A DNA stretch of 64,000 nt from Triticum aestivum. Lineage: Eukaryota > Streptophyta > Magnoliopsida > Poales > Poaceae. The notes below the pieces were generated by a model. The model had not been told where the DNA came from. It saw nothing but the letters and a program-made list of their open reading frames with translations, and did no database searches. Positions 32,187 to 45,532 of the stretch are shown here, one piece after another (position 1 is the first letter of the stretch; every line of letters begins with the position of its first letter). The stretch is taken from assembly GCF_018294505.1 (NCBI RefSeq), contig NC_057801.1, positions 203,844,562 through 203,908,561 of the forward strand, in the 5' to 3' direction. Position numbers and translations under genes: made by a program.

Positions 32187-35100
32187 ATGTCTCGTCCTTG
32201 GACTCGCTCCATGCCAACTCCACCAGAGGAAAATTATGATGCACAACCCAGCAACGAGTTCACTCAGGACAGTCAAGCCAACAGGGCAGTGAATCGGCAC
32301 TTTCACAAATGTGCCGCCTTTATGAACAGAGTCAGCAACAACATCGTGAAATGATGAACCAAGTCATCAACATGGGAAATCACCATGGACAGTATCAGCA
32401 GCATTCCAAGTTATTTGAGCAACAGAAGACACGTCCTCAAACATTTTCTCACACTGACAAACCTCTTGAAGCCGAGGACTGGCTTCGAGATATGGAGAGG
32501 AAATTAATTATTGCAAAATGTTCAGACCCCGAAAAGGTATTGTATGCTCCGCACTATCTCACAGGAGCAGCCGCATCGTGGTGGGAGAATTTTCTGCACA
32601 TGCATCTCAACGAAAATGACATAACCTGGGAAGATTTCAAGGAAGGTTTCTGTGGTGCACACATTCCTAAGAGTATTATGAAAATCAAGAAGAGAGAGTT
32701 CGATGACCTCAAACAAAGGAACATCAAAGTGTCAGATTACAACAGTCAATTTACTCTATTGTCCCGCTACGCCAATGAAGAGCGTATGACTGAAATCAAG
32801 AAGATGGAGAAATTCCTTGACGGTCTGGCGCCCGCGCTTAAATGCCAACTGGTCGTGCACACTTTTCCTGATTTTAAAACACTGGTGGACAAAGCCATTA
32901 CTCTGGAAAATGAGAGACGCAGTCTGGAAGATATCCGCAAGCAAAAAAGGGACCAGACTAACCATGCTCGCAATCACCGAAGCAAGACACATTTTCAAAA
33001 GGGTGGGACACACAAATCCTCATCCAATGTCTCACGCCCAATCAAGAATTTTCATGCAAGGGACAAGGAATTCACCTATCGCCCCGGTGTTACTTGTTAC
33101 GCTTGTGGAGAAGAAGGGCACTATGCCAAACAGTGCCCCAAGCCAAGGAACTCAACCCAAAAGCCGAACAACGGCGGCAATAATTCAGCGCCCAAGCGAA
33201 ACAATTTAATTCCCAACAATAACCACAGGAAGGGTCATCTGAATCACGTAACCAAAGAGGAGGCACAAAATGCTCCGGATATCGTACTCGGTACGTTTCC
33301 TGTCAACACAATACCTGCAATGGTTTTGTTTGATTCTGGAGCTTCTCACTCTTTCATTTCGAAAAATTTTGCTTTGCAAAATAATTTTTCGATGCTTCCT
33401 TTGGAGAAATCCATGATCATCAAGTCCCCTGGGATTCAGCAAGTTACTCAGAATTACTGTCAGAATGTGGTCATTGAGTTCGAAGGATTGGAGTTTCAAG
33501 CAAATCTTATTGTGTTGGAAAATAAAGGACTGAATGTCATCCTAGGGATGGATTGGCTAACCACCAACAAGGGGTTTATCGACTGTTTCAACAGGACCGT
33601 AATTCTCACACACCACCAAGGGAAGACCATAAGAGTATCAGCCAAGGAAGGAAAAATACCTCGGCAACCGAGATTAAATAAGGTGGACGTTTCTGGGATA
33701 AACAAGGTTCCAGTAGTGTGTGAATTTCCAGATGTATTCCCTGAAGAGCTACCAGGCATGCCACCAGACCGAGAGATAGAATTCAGCATTGAGCTCACAC
33801 CAGGAACCACCCCCATATACAAGAAACCATACAGAATGGCACCATCCGAGTTGATTGAGTTGAAGAAACAAATAAAGGAATTACTGGACAAGGGATACAT
33901 TCGAGCCAGCTCCTCACCTTGGGGATCACCAATTTTATTTGCCAAAAAGAAGGATGGAACGCTGAGATTGTGTATTGACTATCGAGCACTTAACATGGTC
34001 ACCGTCAAAAACAAATACCCGATGCCAAGGATAAACGATTTGTTTGATCAACTCGCTCAGGCCAAGGTATTCTCAAAAATTGACTTAAGGTCAGGATACC
34101 ATCAATTGAAGGTACGAACGGAAGATATCCCCAAAACAGCCTTCACCCCCAGATATGGACTGTACGAGTTCACAGTGATGCCATTTGGATTAACTAACGC
34201 CCCAACATATTTTGTTCACCTCATGAACAAAGTATTTATGAAGTTTATGGACAAGTTCATCGTGGTATTCATCGACGATATTCTGGTATACTCCAAGACA
34301 CCAGAAGAGCACGCAGAACATCTCAGGATTGTGCTAGGAGAGCTCAGAAAACACCAATTGTATGCCAAGTTCAGCAAGTGCGAATTTTGGCTAAGACAAG
34401 TAGGCTTTCTAGGCCACGTACTGACCCAAGACGGTATCGCAGTGGACCCAGAGAAAGTCAAGGTCGTACTTGGCTGGAAGTCACCAGCCAGCGTAATGGA
34501 CATACGGAGTTTGTTGGGAATGGCAGGATATTACCGCAGATTTATTGAAGGATTCTCCACCATAGCCAAGCCTATGACACAGTTACTCAAGAAAGATAAG
34601 AAGTTTGAATGGACAGAAGCCTGCGAGAAAAGTTTCCAAGAGCTAAAGCGGAAGTTAACGACAGCACTGGTATTAATTGTACCCGACATACACAAGAATT
34701 TTGAAGTATATTGTGACGCGTCCAGAAAGGGTCTCGGATGCGTGTTGATGCAGGAAGGCAAGGTCGTCGCCTACGCTTCAAGGCAACTTCGCAAGCATGA
34801 GGAAAATTATCCCACTCATGACTTAGAAATGGCAGCAGTTATTCATGCACTCAAGGAATGGAGGCATTTCTTACTTGGGAATCGATGTGAAATATATACG
34901 GATCACAAAAGTCTCAAATATATTTTCACGCAGCCAGAACTAAATTTACGGCAATGATGCTGGTTGGAATTGGTAAAGGATTATGATGTTGGTATCCATT
35001 ACCATCCAGGAAAAGCAAATGTAGTGGCCGATGCTCTTAGTCGGAACCCCAGCTCCGACGAAAACAATCTGCACAGCTTAAGGCCCGAATTCCAACAAGA

Positions 35101-36628
35101 ATTTGCCAAGCTCAACTTGATAATGGTAGCAGAAGGCACCATATCAAACTTGGAAATACAACCTGACCTTGTGGGGAAAATTAAAGGAGCTCAGCCCGGT
35201 CACACCAGCATCGAAGGCATCAAAAGAAAGTTGAGTAAGGGCAAGGCCTCGGAATTCGTCATAGACAATGAAGGAATATTATGGTACGGAGAAAGGCTAT
35301 GCGTGCCAAACATAGAAGACCTTAAACAGCAAATTTTAGCTGAAGCCCACACCGCCCCGTACTCGATCCACCCTGGAGGAACCAAAATGTATAAAGATAT
35401 TCAGGAAAGATTTTGGTGGCACGGTATGAAGAGGGACATAGCCACCTTCATTGCATGTTGCGACTCATGTCAACGCATAAAAGCTGAGCATCAGAGACCA
35501 GCCGGACTACTGCAACCGAACAAAATACCTGAGTGGAAATGGGATGAAATAGGGATGGATTTCATTGTCGGACTACCTCGGTCACGACACGGGAATGATG
35601 CCATATGGGTCATCACTGACAGGTTAACCAAAGTGGCACACTTTATTCCAATAAAGACGACTCACACCACTCAAAGGCTTTCCAGGATTTATCTCTCCCG
35701 TATAGTATGTCTACATGGAGTCCTGAAGACTATAATATCCGATAGAGGCACTCAGTTCGTCTCGAGATTTTGGGAACATTTACAACAGGCTCTGGGAACC
35801 CAACTAGCCTTCAGTACCGCATACCACCCACAGACCGATGGACAAATAGAACGCGTAAACCAGGTTTTAGAAGACATGCTGAGAGCATGTGTCCTCACAT
35901 ATGGAACCAGTTGGGAAGAAAGCCTGCCATACGCCGAGTTCGCGTACAACAATAGCTACCAGGCCAGCCTACAAATGGCACCATTTGAGGCTTTATACGG
36001 ACAAAGATGTCGTACCCCGTTAAATTGGTCAGAGACCAGGGACAGCCGCATCTTCGGACCAGACATGCTCAGAGAAGCCGAGGAAAAGGTCAAGCTAATC
36101 AGAGACCGACTTAAGACCGCTCAAAGTCGACAGAAGAGTTATTATGATCAGAAACATCGTAGGGTCAGCTTCGAACCCGGTGAGTTCGTATACCTGAGAG
36201 TATCCCCTATGAGAGGACTGCAATGGTTTAAGATTAAAGGAAAGTTAGCACCAAGATTCATTGGACCATTCTGCATAGTGGCACGAAGAGGCACTGTAGC
36301 CTACCAGCTGGACTTACCCGAGGAATTATCCGATGTCCACGACGTGTTCCATGTCTCGCAATTGAGGAAGTGCGTAAGCAACCCAGAGAAACAAGTATCC
36401 CATGAAAACGTTGACGTGCAGCCAGACCTCACTTATCGAGAACGTCCCGTAAGAATATTAGAGGAGTCTGAAAGGAGGACCCGACAGAAGACCATCAAGT
36501 TTTTCAAAGTCCAGTGGAGCAATCACACCGACAGTGAAGCAACTTGGGAAAAAGAGGATTTTCTTCGGACAGAGCATCCACACTTATTTAAGGATCAGCT
36601 GAAATCTCGAGGACGAGATTTTTCCTAA
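32187..36628 (+). pseudogene. Chromovirus gag-pol polyprotein, one stop and one frameshift
   Basis: The likely start is ATG 32187 (MSRPWTRSMPTPPEEN). The frame slips before 32309, where the long frame begins ([11 protein letters not shown]). Counting from 32309: gag domain at residues ~55-200 ([11 protein letters not shown]); zinc knuckle [14 protein letters not shown] at 263-276; protease LFDSGAS with Asp342; RT with [10 protein letters not shown] (Asp656, Asp657); RNase H EVYCDAS (Asp803). A TGA at 34955-34957 breaks the RNase H frame; the position fits CGA to TGA. The same frame continues to 36628 with integrase: HHCC-like finger (IHPGG...CCDSC) and DD35E (Asp at 35558, Asp at 35741, Glu at 35849). 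Then come a GPF motif (PRFIGPFCIV) and a chromodomain from about 36434 (KVQWSNHTDSEATWE). The full domain set is that of a Gypsy chromovirus. Confidence 0.93.
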
Positions 36629-36640
36629 GGGGGTAGGTGT
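36606..36640 (+). promoter_or_regulatory. Polypurine tract and conserved pre-tract motif
   Basis: CTCGAGGACGAG (36606-36617) overlaps the end of the polyprotein, and AAGGGGGTAGG follows just before the 3' LTR at 36641. The purine run would prime plus-strand DNA synthesis. Confidence 0.8.
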
Positions 36641-39600
36641 TGTGACACTCCAAAAATTTTAATTTGGTTTTCATCAAAAACTTTGTTGGATTTTAAAAGA
36701 GGGCATTTAAAATTTCTTTTCCAGAAATCCTTCCTCCTAAAAACTTTCTTTTCTTTGGCAAGGATTTTTATTTTTTTCTTCAAACTTTGGTGTCTGATCT
36801 TTTGAAACTTCTTCTCTGTTGGTTCCCTCTCAAATTATTTTGGGAGTTTAATCTTTTCTTCTAAAAAGAAACTCTATGAAAATTTGGGATTTTCATATCT
36901 TGGAAACCCCCATGACTTTGTATTTTGCCCATGTGGTAAAACCCCTCCAAAACCTCCCCTCCTCCTTGTAATCAACCTAAGTTCTCTGTCCCAACTAATC
37001 CAAGCAAGTTTTGGATTTTATTCTAATTATTTTTCCCCTCAAATCATTTCTGAAAATTATTTGGAGCCTGAGTGATTTTCAAAGCAAGTGCCCTTTTGCA
37101 TTTGAGTTTTGACCTCAAACCAACTCTCCTGGATAGTCCTTTGTACCCACAACCCAGAACAATCTTGATCCACTCCTTCTCTTTTCTAATTTTTCAAATT
37201 TCAGTCTCTGCAAGTTTGGACCAGATTTGTAAAATTTGGTGAAATTCATATCTACACTCCTTCAAAAATTCCACCAAAATTCAAGCAGCCTACTGGAGCA
37301 ATGAGTAGCCACTCCACCAAAAATCAGCTTGAGGAAAAATCCCCAGAGGCCAAATTCATTCTGTCGAACACCTGAGCTGCACTGTTCCTTTGCAAGTTCA
37401 GAAAGTTCAGAGATTCAGTCGTTTTCCCTTCGTCAGACTCGGTCACGCGGCCATAGTGCGCCCTGGCGCGTTGCACGCAGCCTCTTCTCCCTGGCCAGCA
37501 CCCCGCACGCACGCTTGGCCGATTCCTGGCGTCGGTAGCGACGAGCCTCGCCGGTGTTGGAAGCTTCTGCGGTGGCTGCACCTTCCGTGGCGGCCAACAA
37601 GGGCCCGAGCCCTCTCGCCACGCCACCCGGCGCCGCCCAACGCCCCCTGGCTCTCCGCGTGTCCCTGCGATGCCAGCGCACGCCCGTGGCACCGTCGTCG
37701 TGGCCCGGCAAGCACGGAACGTGCTCCCTGCCGCCGACGGGCCGCGCCACCCCCGTTCCGTCGAGCTCGCCCATAGTACCAAATCCCAGCCCGATTAGCA
37801 CCTAAATGGAACTGGTGGACCTCAACGACGATGCCCAAGCCCCTAATCCCACTGCACATCCACAGCGCCGCCGTAATCACTCGCCGGACTTATCCCGTTC
37901 GCGGCAACCACCTCGGGCCGGCTATATATAGAGCCCCTAAGCTCCCTCTCGCCCCCGCACACCTCCACCACCTCACTGGACCCCGACCAGCAACTAGAAG
38001 AGCCTCGAGGGGCCCTTCTTCCTCGACTCCGGCCGCCTCGCTCCGCCTCGGCCACCAGCTCGATTCGCTCCGGTGAGGCCGTCTCCGGCGCCCCAAACCC
38101 CGTCCGTTACCCCCTCTAGCTACCAGAAGCCTAACCCCCTCTTCAATTTGATCTTCACAGCTCTTTCCGATGAAGTCCGCAACCACCCGAGCTGCCGTCC
38201 ACCGGAGCCAGGCTCGCCGTCGACGTGGTACTCGCCGGCGACCACCACCACAACCAATCGACGCGGAATGGCGCCCTGAGCAAGGAGGTACCCTCCGATC
38301 CCCCTGCCTCGCCATGGATCGCCCCCGGCGACCACCGCGGCTCTCGGGCGCCGACGAGCTTCGTTCCCCCCCATTTGAAAGTTTAAACCTGACGAGTGGG
38401 ACCCCACCGTCAGCCTCTTTGTCACTTCTAAGCGAAGCGTTTTCTGAAAACGCCTTCTGCCAAATGCGCTTTCCCTTTGGGCTGGCGTAGTTTCTGTCGA
38501 AGCGCTTTCTGTTTTTAGAAGCTAGCCCCTTGGAACTTTCTGTTTCATTACAGATGAGTCCCTGGGCAAAAACCTTTATAACTTTTAAACAGAAAGGTAT
38601 TTTTGATTGATTCTTTTTCTGTTCTCTTTAAAATTTTGTCTAGTTTTTTATCAGATTTATTTGAAAAATATTTGGAATACTTTTTGTGCACACCCTTGGT
38701 ATTTACAATAGCGCATATATTTTCTTTATACCGTAGATACCGAAGGAGGTGACGGAGCCACGAACTTCACCGAGTTAGGCTCCGACTACTCTGAACCAGG
38801 CAAGCATGTTTGAACTTTTGATATGATGAGTGTCTTGGCATGTTTTGCATTTAGTTAGTTTCATGACATGTTGAGGAGCATATCGATGAACGTTATTTTA
38901 TGCAATAATGAGGTAAGTGAGTTCGATGATCCATAAGTGGATGGATGTGAGTATGAATGGCCATGTGTTGGCATGAGGATGGGTAAGATGGCAGTGTCGT
39001 AGCATGCCAGTCTTATGCCAGACTATGTGACTTCAGTGTCAAACCGTATCGGTCCAGTTCCTCTCATTTCCTTCCCTGTACTACCACATGTTTTCCGCAA
39101 GGAATATGGTTTAGTAAGTTGCAAACCGCTTTCCTGGTACACACCAAAAAGGAGAGGCCGTGATGATGGTTCCATGGCCCTGGATTAAAGCCAGTCATCC
39201 GGTCAGGGGGCATGGGTGTTTCCGGTTGGGACCGAGAGGGGGCACCCCTTAGAGCGCGCGTATATAAATTTGATCCCATGCTATTCGAGATTGTGATCTC
39301 GCCGTCTCAAAAGTTTTTCTTGGACGATGTCTAGCGTGATTCCTAGCATCGAGAGGTAGGATGGGTGTGTACTGGTTAGCTGTGTTTCCTTCCGAAATAC
39401 CGTAAACGGAACTAGTCCTTCGTGACTACGGAAATCCATTGGCTGTGGGAAAATTTTTGTACAAACTCTGCAGAGTCATATATTTCCTCCAAATCATCTA
39501 TACCATGTCCTAGATCGATATTATCTTATCCTGATCAAATGTCAGTTTTGATGACAGAGACTCCGGTGAATCGCATGAGTGCTAAGTTTGGTTAAATGAT

Positions 39601-40727
39601 TATTCCTGTGGATGGACTAACCCATTTATTCTCATGAATTGAACATTTATTATGAGCATTATTTCCTTGTGAATAAAAGCCCTTTCTACGATGTCACTCA
39701 GACGTCCGACTGTGGCATTGTTGTATCTCACTTTCTTTTAAAGCCCTTTCTGTGATGTCGCCCCGACGTCCGACTGTGGCATTTCTTTTAAAGCCCTTTC
39801 TGTGATGTCGCCCCGACGTCCGACTGTGGCATTTCTTTTAGAGCCCTTTCTGTGATGTCGCCCCGACGTCCGACTGTGGCATTTCTTTTAAAGCCCTTTC
39901 TGTGATGTCGCCCCGACGTCCGACTGTGGCATTTCTTTTAAATCCCTTTCTGTGATGTCGCCCCGACGTCCGACTGCGGCATTTCTTTTAAAAGCCCTTT
40001 ATGTGGTGTCGCTAAGATGCCCGACTGTGGTATCATTTCCTTATATTTATTTATTCACCTTTCGAGGCGTCGCTTCAGACACCCGATTCATTTATGTTTT
40101 GTTGGGATTTCAGGCGGACTACCGCCGTTTCCCTTTTACTTACCTTGTTATGCTAATTTTTGAATGTAAATTGGTGAATTAATCATGACGCATTCATGCA
40201 TGCATTTGTTATATCTTACGTCCGAACTGTCTTGCGAGTACTTTCAAAGTACTCACTGGCTTGTTGACTTGGCCAGATGCTGACAAAGGCGATCTCATGG
40301 ATGAAGAATTTGATAGCGAGTCCGACACCTAGAGGAGTCCCAGTCAGTCTCGTGCGACCCTGGATTTGGTCACTATTTTATATCCGCTTCCGCTACCAAA
40401 TAAATTCATCGAGCCTCACCTCGACGCTCGATGAGATGACAGACTTAGAGTCTTGTATCTCTCTCCCCGCTGTGTTTCTCCACCACCGCCCTATCCTCGA
40501 GTCAGTAGTATGCCTCCACACCACTATGTCATGTCCGCCATTATGTATAATTATTGGCGTGCTTGTAATAATTTGGTTGAGCAACCATAGTTCGACCCTA
40601 TAATATATTTTATGCTACTGGCTTATTGTATCAAGAATTTGTCTACCAGTGAGGAGGATTTCTCTCATACTGGACTCAAAAGATTGGTTTCTCAATAAAT
40701 ATTTTTATTGGAAAACCGGTCGTGACA
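36641..40727 (+). repeat. 3' LTR of chromovirus
   Basis: A 4087-bp LTR, colinear with the 5' LTR. It carries about 333 extra GC-rich bases (37448-37781) some 140 bases before the TATA box (37923). The 50-bp array is at about 39674-40040 and the acidic mini-ORF near 40276. Scattered substitutions against the 5' LTR indicate an insertion that is not brand new. Confidence 0.93.
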
Positions 40728-40732
40728 AAACA

Positions 40733-43560
40733 TAGGGGGTCTTGCAACATAATCCATTCAGAGACATGACACAACATGCAAGTACAATAATCTAATGACA
40801 ATTTCAACTGGTATCTAAAGAAGAACCAGGATTACCCTGGGCTTCAAATAGCAGAAACATCAGGATCTCCTCCGTCTTCAAATGCAACATTCTTACTTCC
40901 TCCATTTTTTGGGTTGCTTGCATAATGCGTGTCGCTAATTCCGTAATTTCCAGCCTCAAGATAAAGATTACCTCATTCATGGCAGACACACCATCTGTTT
41001 CTGCCTCTAGTAGAGCCTCGAGCACTATAATATCTGTGCTCAGACTGCTCTCCGGCAGTTTGCCTCTAAACTGCTACCATTTGGTAACATGGATGGCGAA
41101 CTGCTTCCACAAATAGATTCTGGGGTTGTACATTGTGTCCTAGTGTGAACGGCATCCTGAAAGGTTTCCGCTGGACATAAGTAAGAGATAGTTATCGTAT
41201 GATCTAGGCAGTAAGCTTACATGGTAAACGATAGAAGAATTATTGCCGAGCATGGCATGCTATATTTAAATGGTTCGAAGCAGCATCAGCCGAAAAGAAA
41301 TTAAAATGGTAAGATGAAACTAGGGATGTAAGTGGCAAATAAACGACATCCGCCAGTCCCATCTAGTTAGTTTTTGCTAGCTCCCTAGTTCATTTTCCTC
41401 ATAAAACAAAAACTCTTTTGAACTATCATACCACTAGTGGACTTCAATCGGGATTAAACGGGACCCAGTTGACATCCCTAGTTGAAAGGGAGTGTACCAC
41501 CGCTATATTTAAGTTGCCAAGGCATCTAAGCAGTTGAAATAATCTGAGAAAGCACTTAATAGTGTGGCCTCGTATAAACTACGAAGACAGTCTTGTGATG
41601 AAGTTGAGAGGAAAAGTTAAGGACTCAAATGAAATAGGCATGCATTTCTTTACGATAGTACAACAGGCACTGCTGGCATATTGGCCAACTCAGGTATAGT
41701 GTAACAACAAACAAGCATTCGAATCAAGCAATAGAGCAAAGCAGACAACTGAACTATTTGTAATTCGGTAGGATTACAGGTTGAGGGCACAAGCCAAGAA
41801 AGCAGCCCACTCGCATTACATTTCACATGTACTAAAACACACCGGCTTACCATATGTTGTTGTGAAGCCTCGCTGCTGTTGCAATGTTCTTTGAAGATAT
41901 CGTCAGCATCCCATGGTTGCAAATCTAGTTGTTGTAGTTTATTCTGCACCCTCTATTTAGGTAAAATTAATTTTAATCGCATGCACTGGTCCGAATTGAT
42001 CATCAATGGTTCATCTAAACTAATGAAAGAAGGGTGTGTGCATACACGACAATATATCTGCTTCCCTCTATTTTTATGCTTGTTCGAGGTGCCAGCCCCA
42101 AAAGAACAAATATTTTGCTTGATGGGATTGGTAGCTCCATAATTAATAGATGCATCAAATTAGTCATGCAACTTGGGAAGATCAAGAACACACAAACAAG
42201 TAATGAACAGAGGCTCGGAGCAGTGATGTAATAGTTAGCATCAGAAAATATAGGGTAAAACGAACAAAAAGCAGCGGAACCACATGATAGTTTGCTGATG
42301 TGTAATTAAGCATAGAGAACATTAAGCAGTCTGATGGAACCAATAGGTGGCATAAGAACAACACCATTATCATAAATATAGTATTCAAGAAGTAAAATAG
42401 TAGGCAGTGATATCTAGGGAGTACTGGAATACTCCCTCCATTCCAAAATAGGTGAGTCAACTATGTACTAACTTCAGTACAAAGTTAGTACAAAGTTGGG
42501 TCATCTATTTTGGAATGGAGGGAGTACTTAGGACAAAACTAAAGCATATTAACTATATGTGCACTGGTATGTAATTTAGCACATGTAACATGTTCACTGC
42601 CAGAAGTATGGCCCTACAGGTGCAAGCAGAATAATGCGTCTCATGAAAAACTGAATGACGCCCTAAATAAATTCAAAGGTGCGGTGCTTATGCTAGGAAA
42701 GTGAACGCAGGCGCCGGCCGTTGGATAATAGTACCTGATTCTCAGCGGTGTATGGGTATCGTTGTCATACTTGATAGCTAAGGATCGTCGATGGTGCTCG
42801 TGTTGCGGTTCAGTTTGGGCCGGCTGTCGCCGTCACTGAAGCGGCTCCGGTGCTACGGTTGCGGCGCCTGTCGACATACAAGAAAGCTCAACTGTGGTAA
42901 GTGAACAGTTGCACGATAAAGAGAAAAACCGAAGGAGTACAAATCGAAATAACCTGATGAGGCTACAGTGTCGGTAAAGCAGGGCCGGTGGAGTTGAATA
43001 TGGCGTCCGTGGAGAGGGTCCAGTGTAGTGGACGAAGGCTTCGGCGGGCGCGTTGTACAGTGCTTTTGGTGAGGTGGATCTGTTGCGGTGGACGAGGGCT
43101 TGTATGAAGGGCCAGCGAAGGGGCGGACGAGGGAGTCGGTGAAGGGCCTACAATGTGGTGGACGAGGGCGCCGGTTAAGCAGATCCGATGCGGTGGACCA
43201 TGATGGCGGTCCAGGAGATCTGGAGTGGTGGACAAGCCAGTCGTTGAAGCGGCTCCGGCGAAGTGGTGAGTTGGCAGTTGGGGTTTCCAAGGTGCGGAAG
43301 GTAGATCCGGTAGGGTGTGAGGTCAACCACTGTGGCGGAGGACTAGATTCGGCGGCTTGCCATAGTTAGGGGGTCGGGGAGGGGAAGGGGAGGGGCTCTG
43401 GGGAAGAATGTTGGGGGCAAAGAGGGGAAAACAATGGAGTTACCAAAGCAGCCCTTTTCCGTTCATGTGGTAGGGGTAAAACAGGAATGTCGCAGGGCTA
43501 AACTTTCGGGCGCGCGATATTTCGATGTGAGCGGGAAGTTTGAAAGCTTTTGGCGCCTAA
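40733..43560 (+). mobile_element. CACTA-type DNA, right part
   Basis: Continuation of the sequence broken by the chromovirus: joining 24196 to 40733 restores one target copy. Minus-strand frames 41025-40804 (helical, EITELATRIMQATQKMEEVR) and about 41949-41850 (KLQQLDLQPWDADDIFKEH) look like exons of a minus-strand gene, function unknown. A proline/arginine-rich minus frame at 43326-42853 lies in GC-rich sequence resembling 22920-23354 in composition. No right CACTA terminus is seen, and the boundary at 43560 is arbitrary. Confidence 0.5.
42432..42524 (+). mobile_element. Stowaway-type MITE
   Basis: A 93-bp hairpin element with terminal inverted repeats CTCCCTCCATTCCAAAATAG, flanked by TA on both sides (42430-42431, 42525-42526). 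The interior is nearly palindromic around CTAACTTCAGTACAAAGTTAG. It fits the Thalos-like Stowaway group (Mariner) from memory. Confidence 0.92.
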
Positions 43561-44079
43561 AATTATAAGTGTTCTGCTCTTGTATGGCCGGCTATGATAT
43601 CATGGCTGACAATTTGTTTGTTTTGCACGCAAAAAAAGTGCAAGTTTTGAAAATCAATGTCTCCAACTCGAAACTTAGATTGTCCATTCAATTCAAATAT
43701 GGATCATTGATCTACTACAAGCAAATACCATCATACGGTCCAATTCAAATGAAATTCCAAATGTGTTTATCCTAAATATGATGACAAAAGCAAAAATGTG
43801 TATGTGTATGAATAAAGTGGATGATTATAAAGTTTGAACATGCCCGTATGTGTATATCTCTAGGTTTGATATATGAATTTGAAATCATGAAATCCCGGCT
43901 TAAAAAATGTACCTCCGTTTAAATGAATTACAAAAGCTAATGATGGAGTCGAATTCCAAAATTCTAATCTTAGGTTTGTAATTCTGGTACATCAAGGTAT
44001 ATCATGCATGTTCAAAAGTATCATTATCTCATAGTCCAAACTGTGAAACAAATTGATCAACCATGAGTGCACAATACCC
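43561..44079. other. AT-rich unclassified stretch
   Basis: About 520 bases of AT-rich sequence with only short frames. I see no repeat boundary, terminal motif or gene in it. It may still belong to the CACTA-type element. Confidence 0.4.
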
Positions 44080-45230
44080 CAATTACGCTAAAGTCCCTCA
44101 AATATAGACACATCACTCTTTATCTGAAGCCACCCCCCCTCGTCCCCCCCCCCACATAGATAAGTCATTCTCTCCCCCAAACACCAACACACGAGCACAT
44201 TAACACCCATCTCTCTTCTAAAGTCCGGTCCCCAATATAGGTCTATATCACTTTGTCTCTCGGGAATGCACACATCTCTTCCCTTACTCTCTAGGTCTCC
44301 CGCTATCTCTCTTTCCCAAGCACACGCACTATGTAGAGTGTAATTTCCCATATACACAAAACGTCGCCCCAAGCGTCTATCTCCCTAGTTATGTGGTTCT
44401 CGTGCACTCACCTCACACACCACCCCCACTGCAAACAAGCACACTTTGTCTCCTTGTGCACCACTCTCCTCTTTCTATCTCTCCCACATGCGGACCCGCC
44501 CCAGCTCCTTCCCTGTATACATATATGTCGTGACTCTTTCCATAGCTCCCTAATGTATCATCGTTCTTGATTTCGCACATTGTTCTCTACACCATCTATT
44601 CTAGATCTCTCATGAAGTCACTATCACACACACGATGACTCGCTTCCCTTGCGTCTCCATACATAGGCCAATTTCGAACAACATCAACATTGTCTCCCTA
44701 TCTATATGCCATTTATGGACACAAACGGCCCCTCTCGCTCCCTCTCTTCCTCTCTCTCTCCGTCGCTAGCTCTCTCTCTCGCGCGCGCTCTCACACCCCT
44801 CTCCCACACACACACTCGATGTCCGTTCCAAATAGTCTGCTCCCCCGCCCGCACCCATGCTATCCCACTACTACACATGTCACACCATTCCCCCCTCCCT
44901 TATACTAGGTTTACATCATTAGTGGTCTCTCTACTCCACATACACACACTCTCTCTCACACACAAACGCGTGCACAAACACACACAGACACGCACAAACA
45001 CCCATTTATCTGGATCCTCATCTCTCCCCATGTCCGCATGTGTATCTCACACACTCACTCTCTAATTATGTATATTTGTCTCCACGTTACACAACATAAA
45101 GCCCCATGTACATGTCTCTCTCTATCCTCCACACACATAGACACAAAGAATCTGTTATCATTGCCTCAGTCACTAACATATCACACACGCACACTGTCTC
45201 TCTCTCTCTCTCTTGCAAACACGCTCAACA
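44080..45230. repeat. CT/CA-rich degenerate microsatellite tract
   Basis: About 1.1 kb dominated by CTCTCT, CACACA and TCTCTCTCACACACA runs, strongly pyrimidine-biased on the plus strand and broken by short unique words. Predicted ORFs here are low-complexity artefacts. No element boundary is seen. Confidence 0.7.
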
Positions 45231-45532
45231 AGGGTTTCCTCGTGAATAACTTACCGTCTATTCACAATAGTCATGGCAGTACGACAAACACGAGACATGA
45301 AAAAGAATAAATCTACACGTGCTTAGACCACCTAGTATGACTACTAGGACTAGAGCAAGCCAAAAAGCGCGCCGCCATCACCCCCTCCTTATCGGCGACT
45401 GGAAAATCTTTGTTTTACACAGTCTAGAAGTCATTGTGCTAAGGCCCCACATGCCGAGGTTTTGAATAGAATGTAGATGCTAGTTTATGGAAGCAAGTAT
45501 CGATAATACGTTTATATCTCCATACTTATATT
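45231..45532. other. Unclassified spacer
   Basis: Roughly 300 bases between the CT-rich tract and the Helitron-like piece. No gene or repeat was recognised. Confidence 0.4.

Larger units (their letters stand above)
24197..40727 (+). mobile_element. Complete long-LTR Gypsy chromovirus with tandem internal duplication
   Basis: A 16,531-bp element with identical 5-bp target duplications AAACA (24192-24196, 40728-40732). LTRs are 24197-27956 and 36641-40727, both starting TGTGACACTCC and ending GGTCGTGACA. Order inside: primer-binding site, ORF0, a second partial LTR with primer-binding site, a second ORF0, then gag-protease-RT-RNase H-integrase-chromodomain, then the polypurine tract. Integrase after RT makes it Gypsy, and the C-terminal chromodomain points to a Tekay/Del-like chromovirus (inference from domain order and LTR size). 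A stop and a gag frameshift make it inactive. It is inserted in CACTA-type DNA. Confidence 0.93.

Noticed and set aside
44690..45310. Overlapping ORFs of 72-119 codons (Ser/Leu/His/Thr-rich)
   Set aside because: Translations of CT/CA microsatellite-like DNA; no protein signal.
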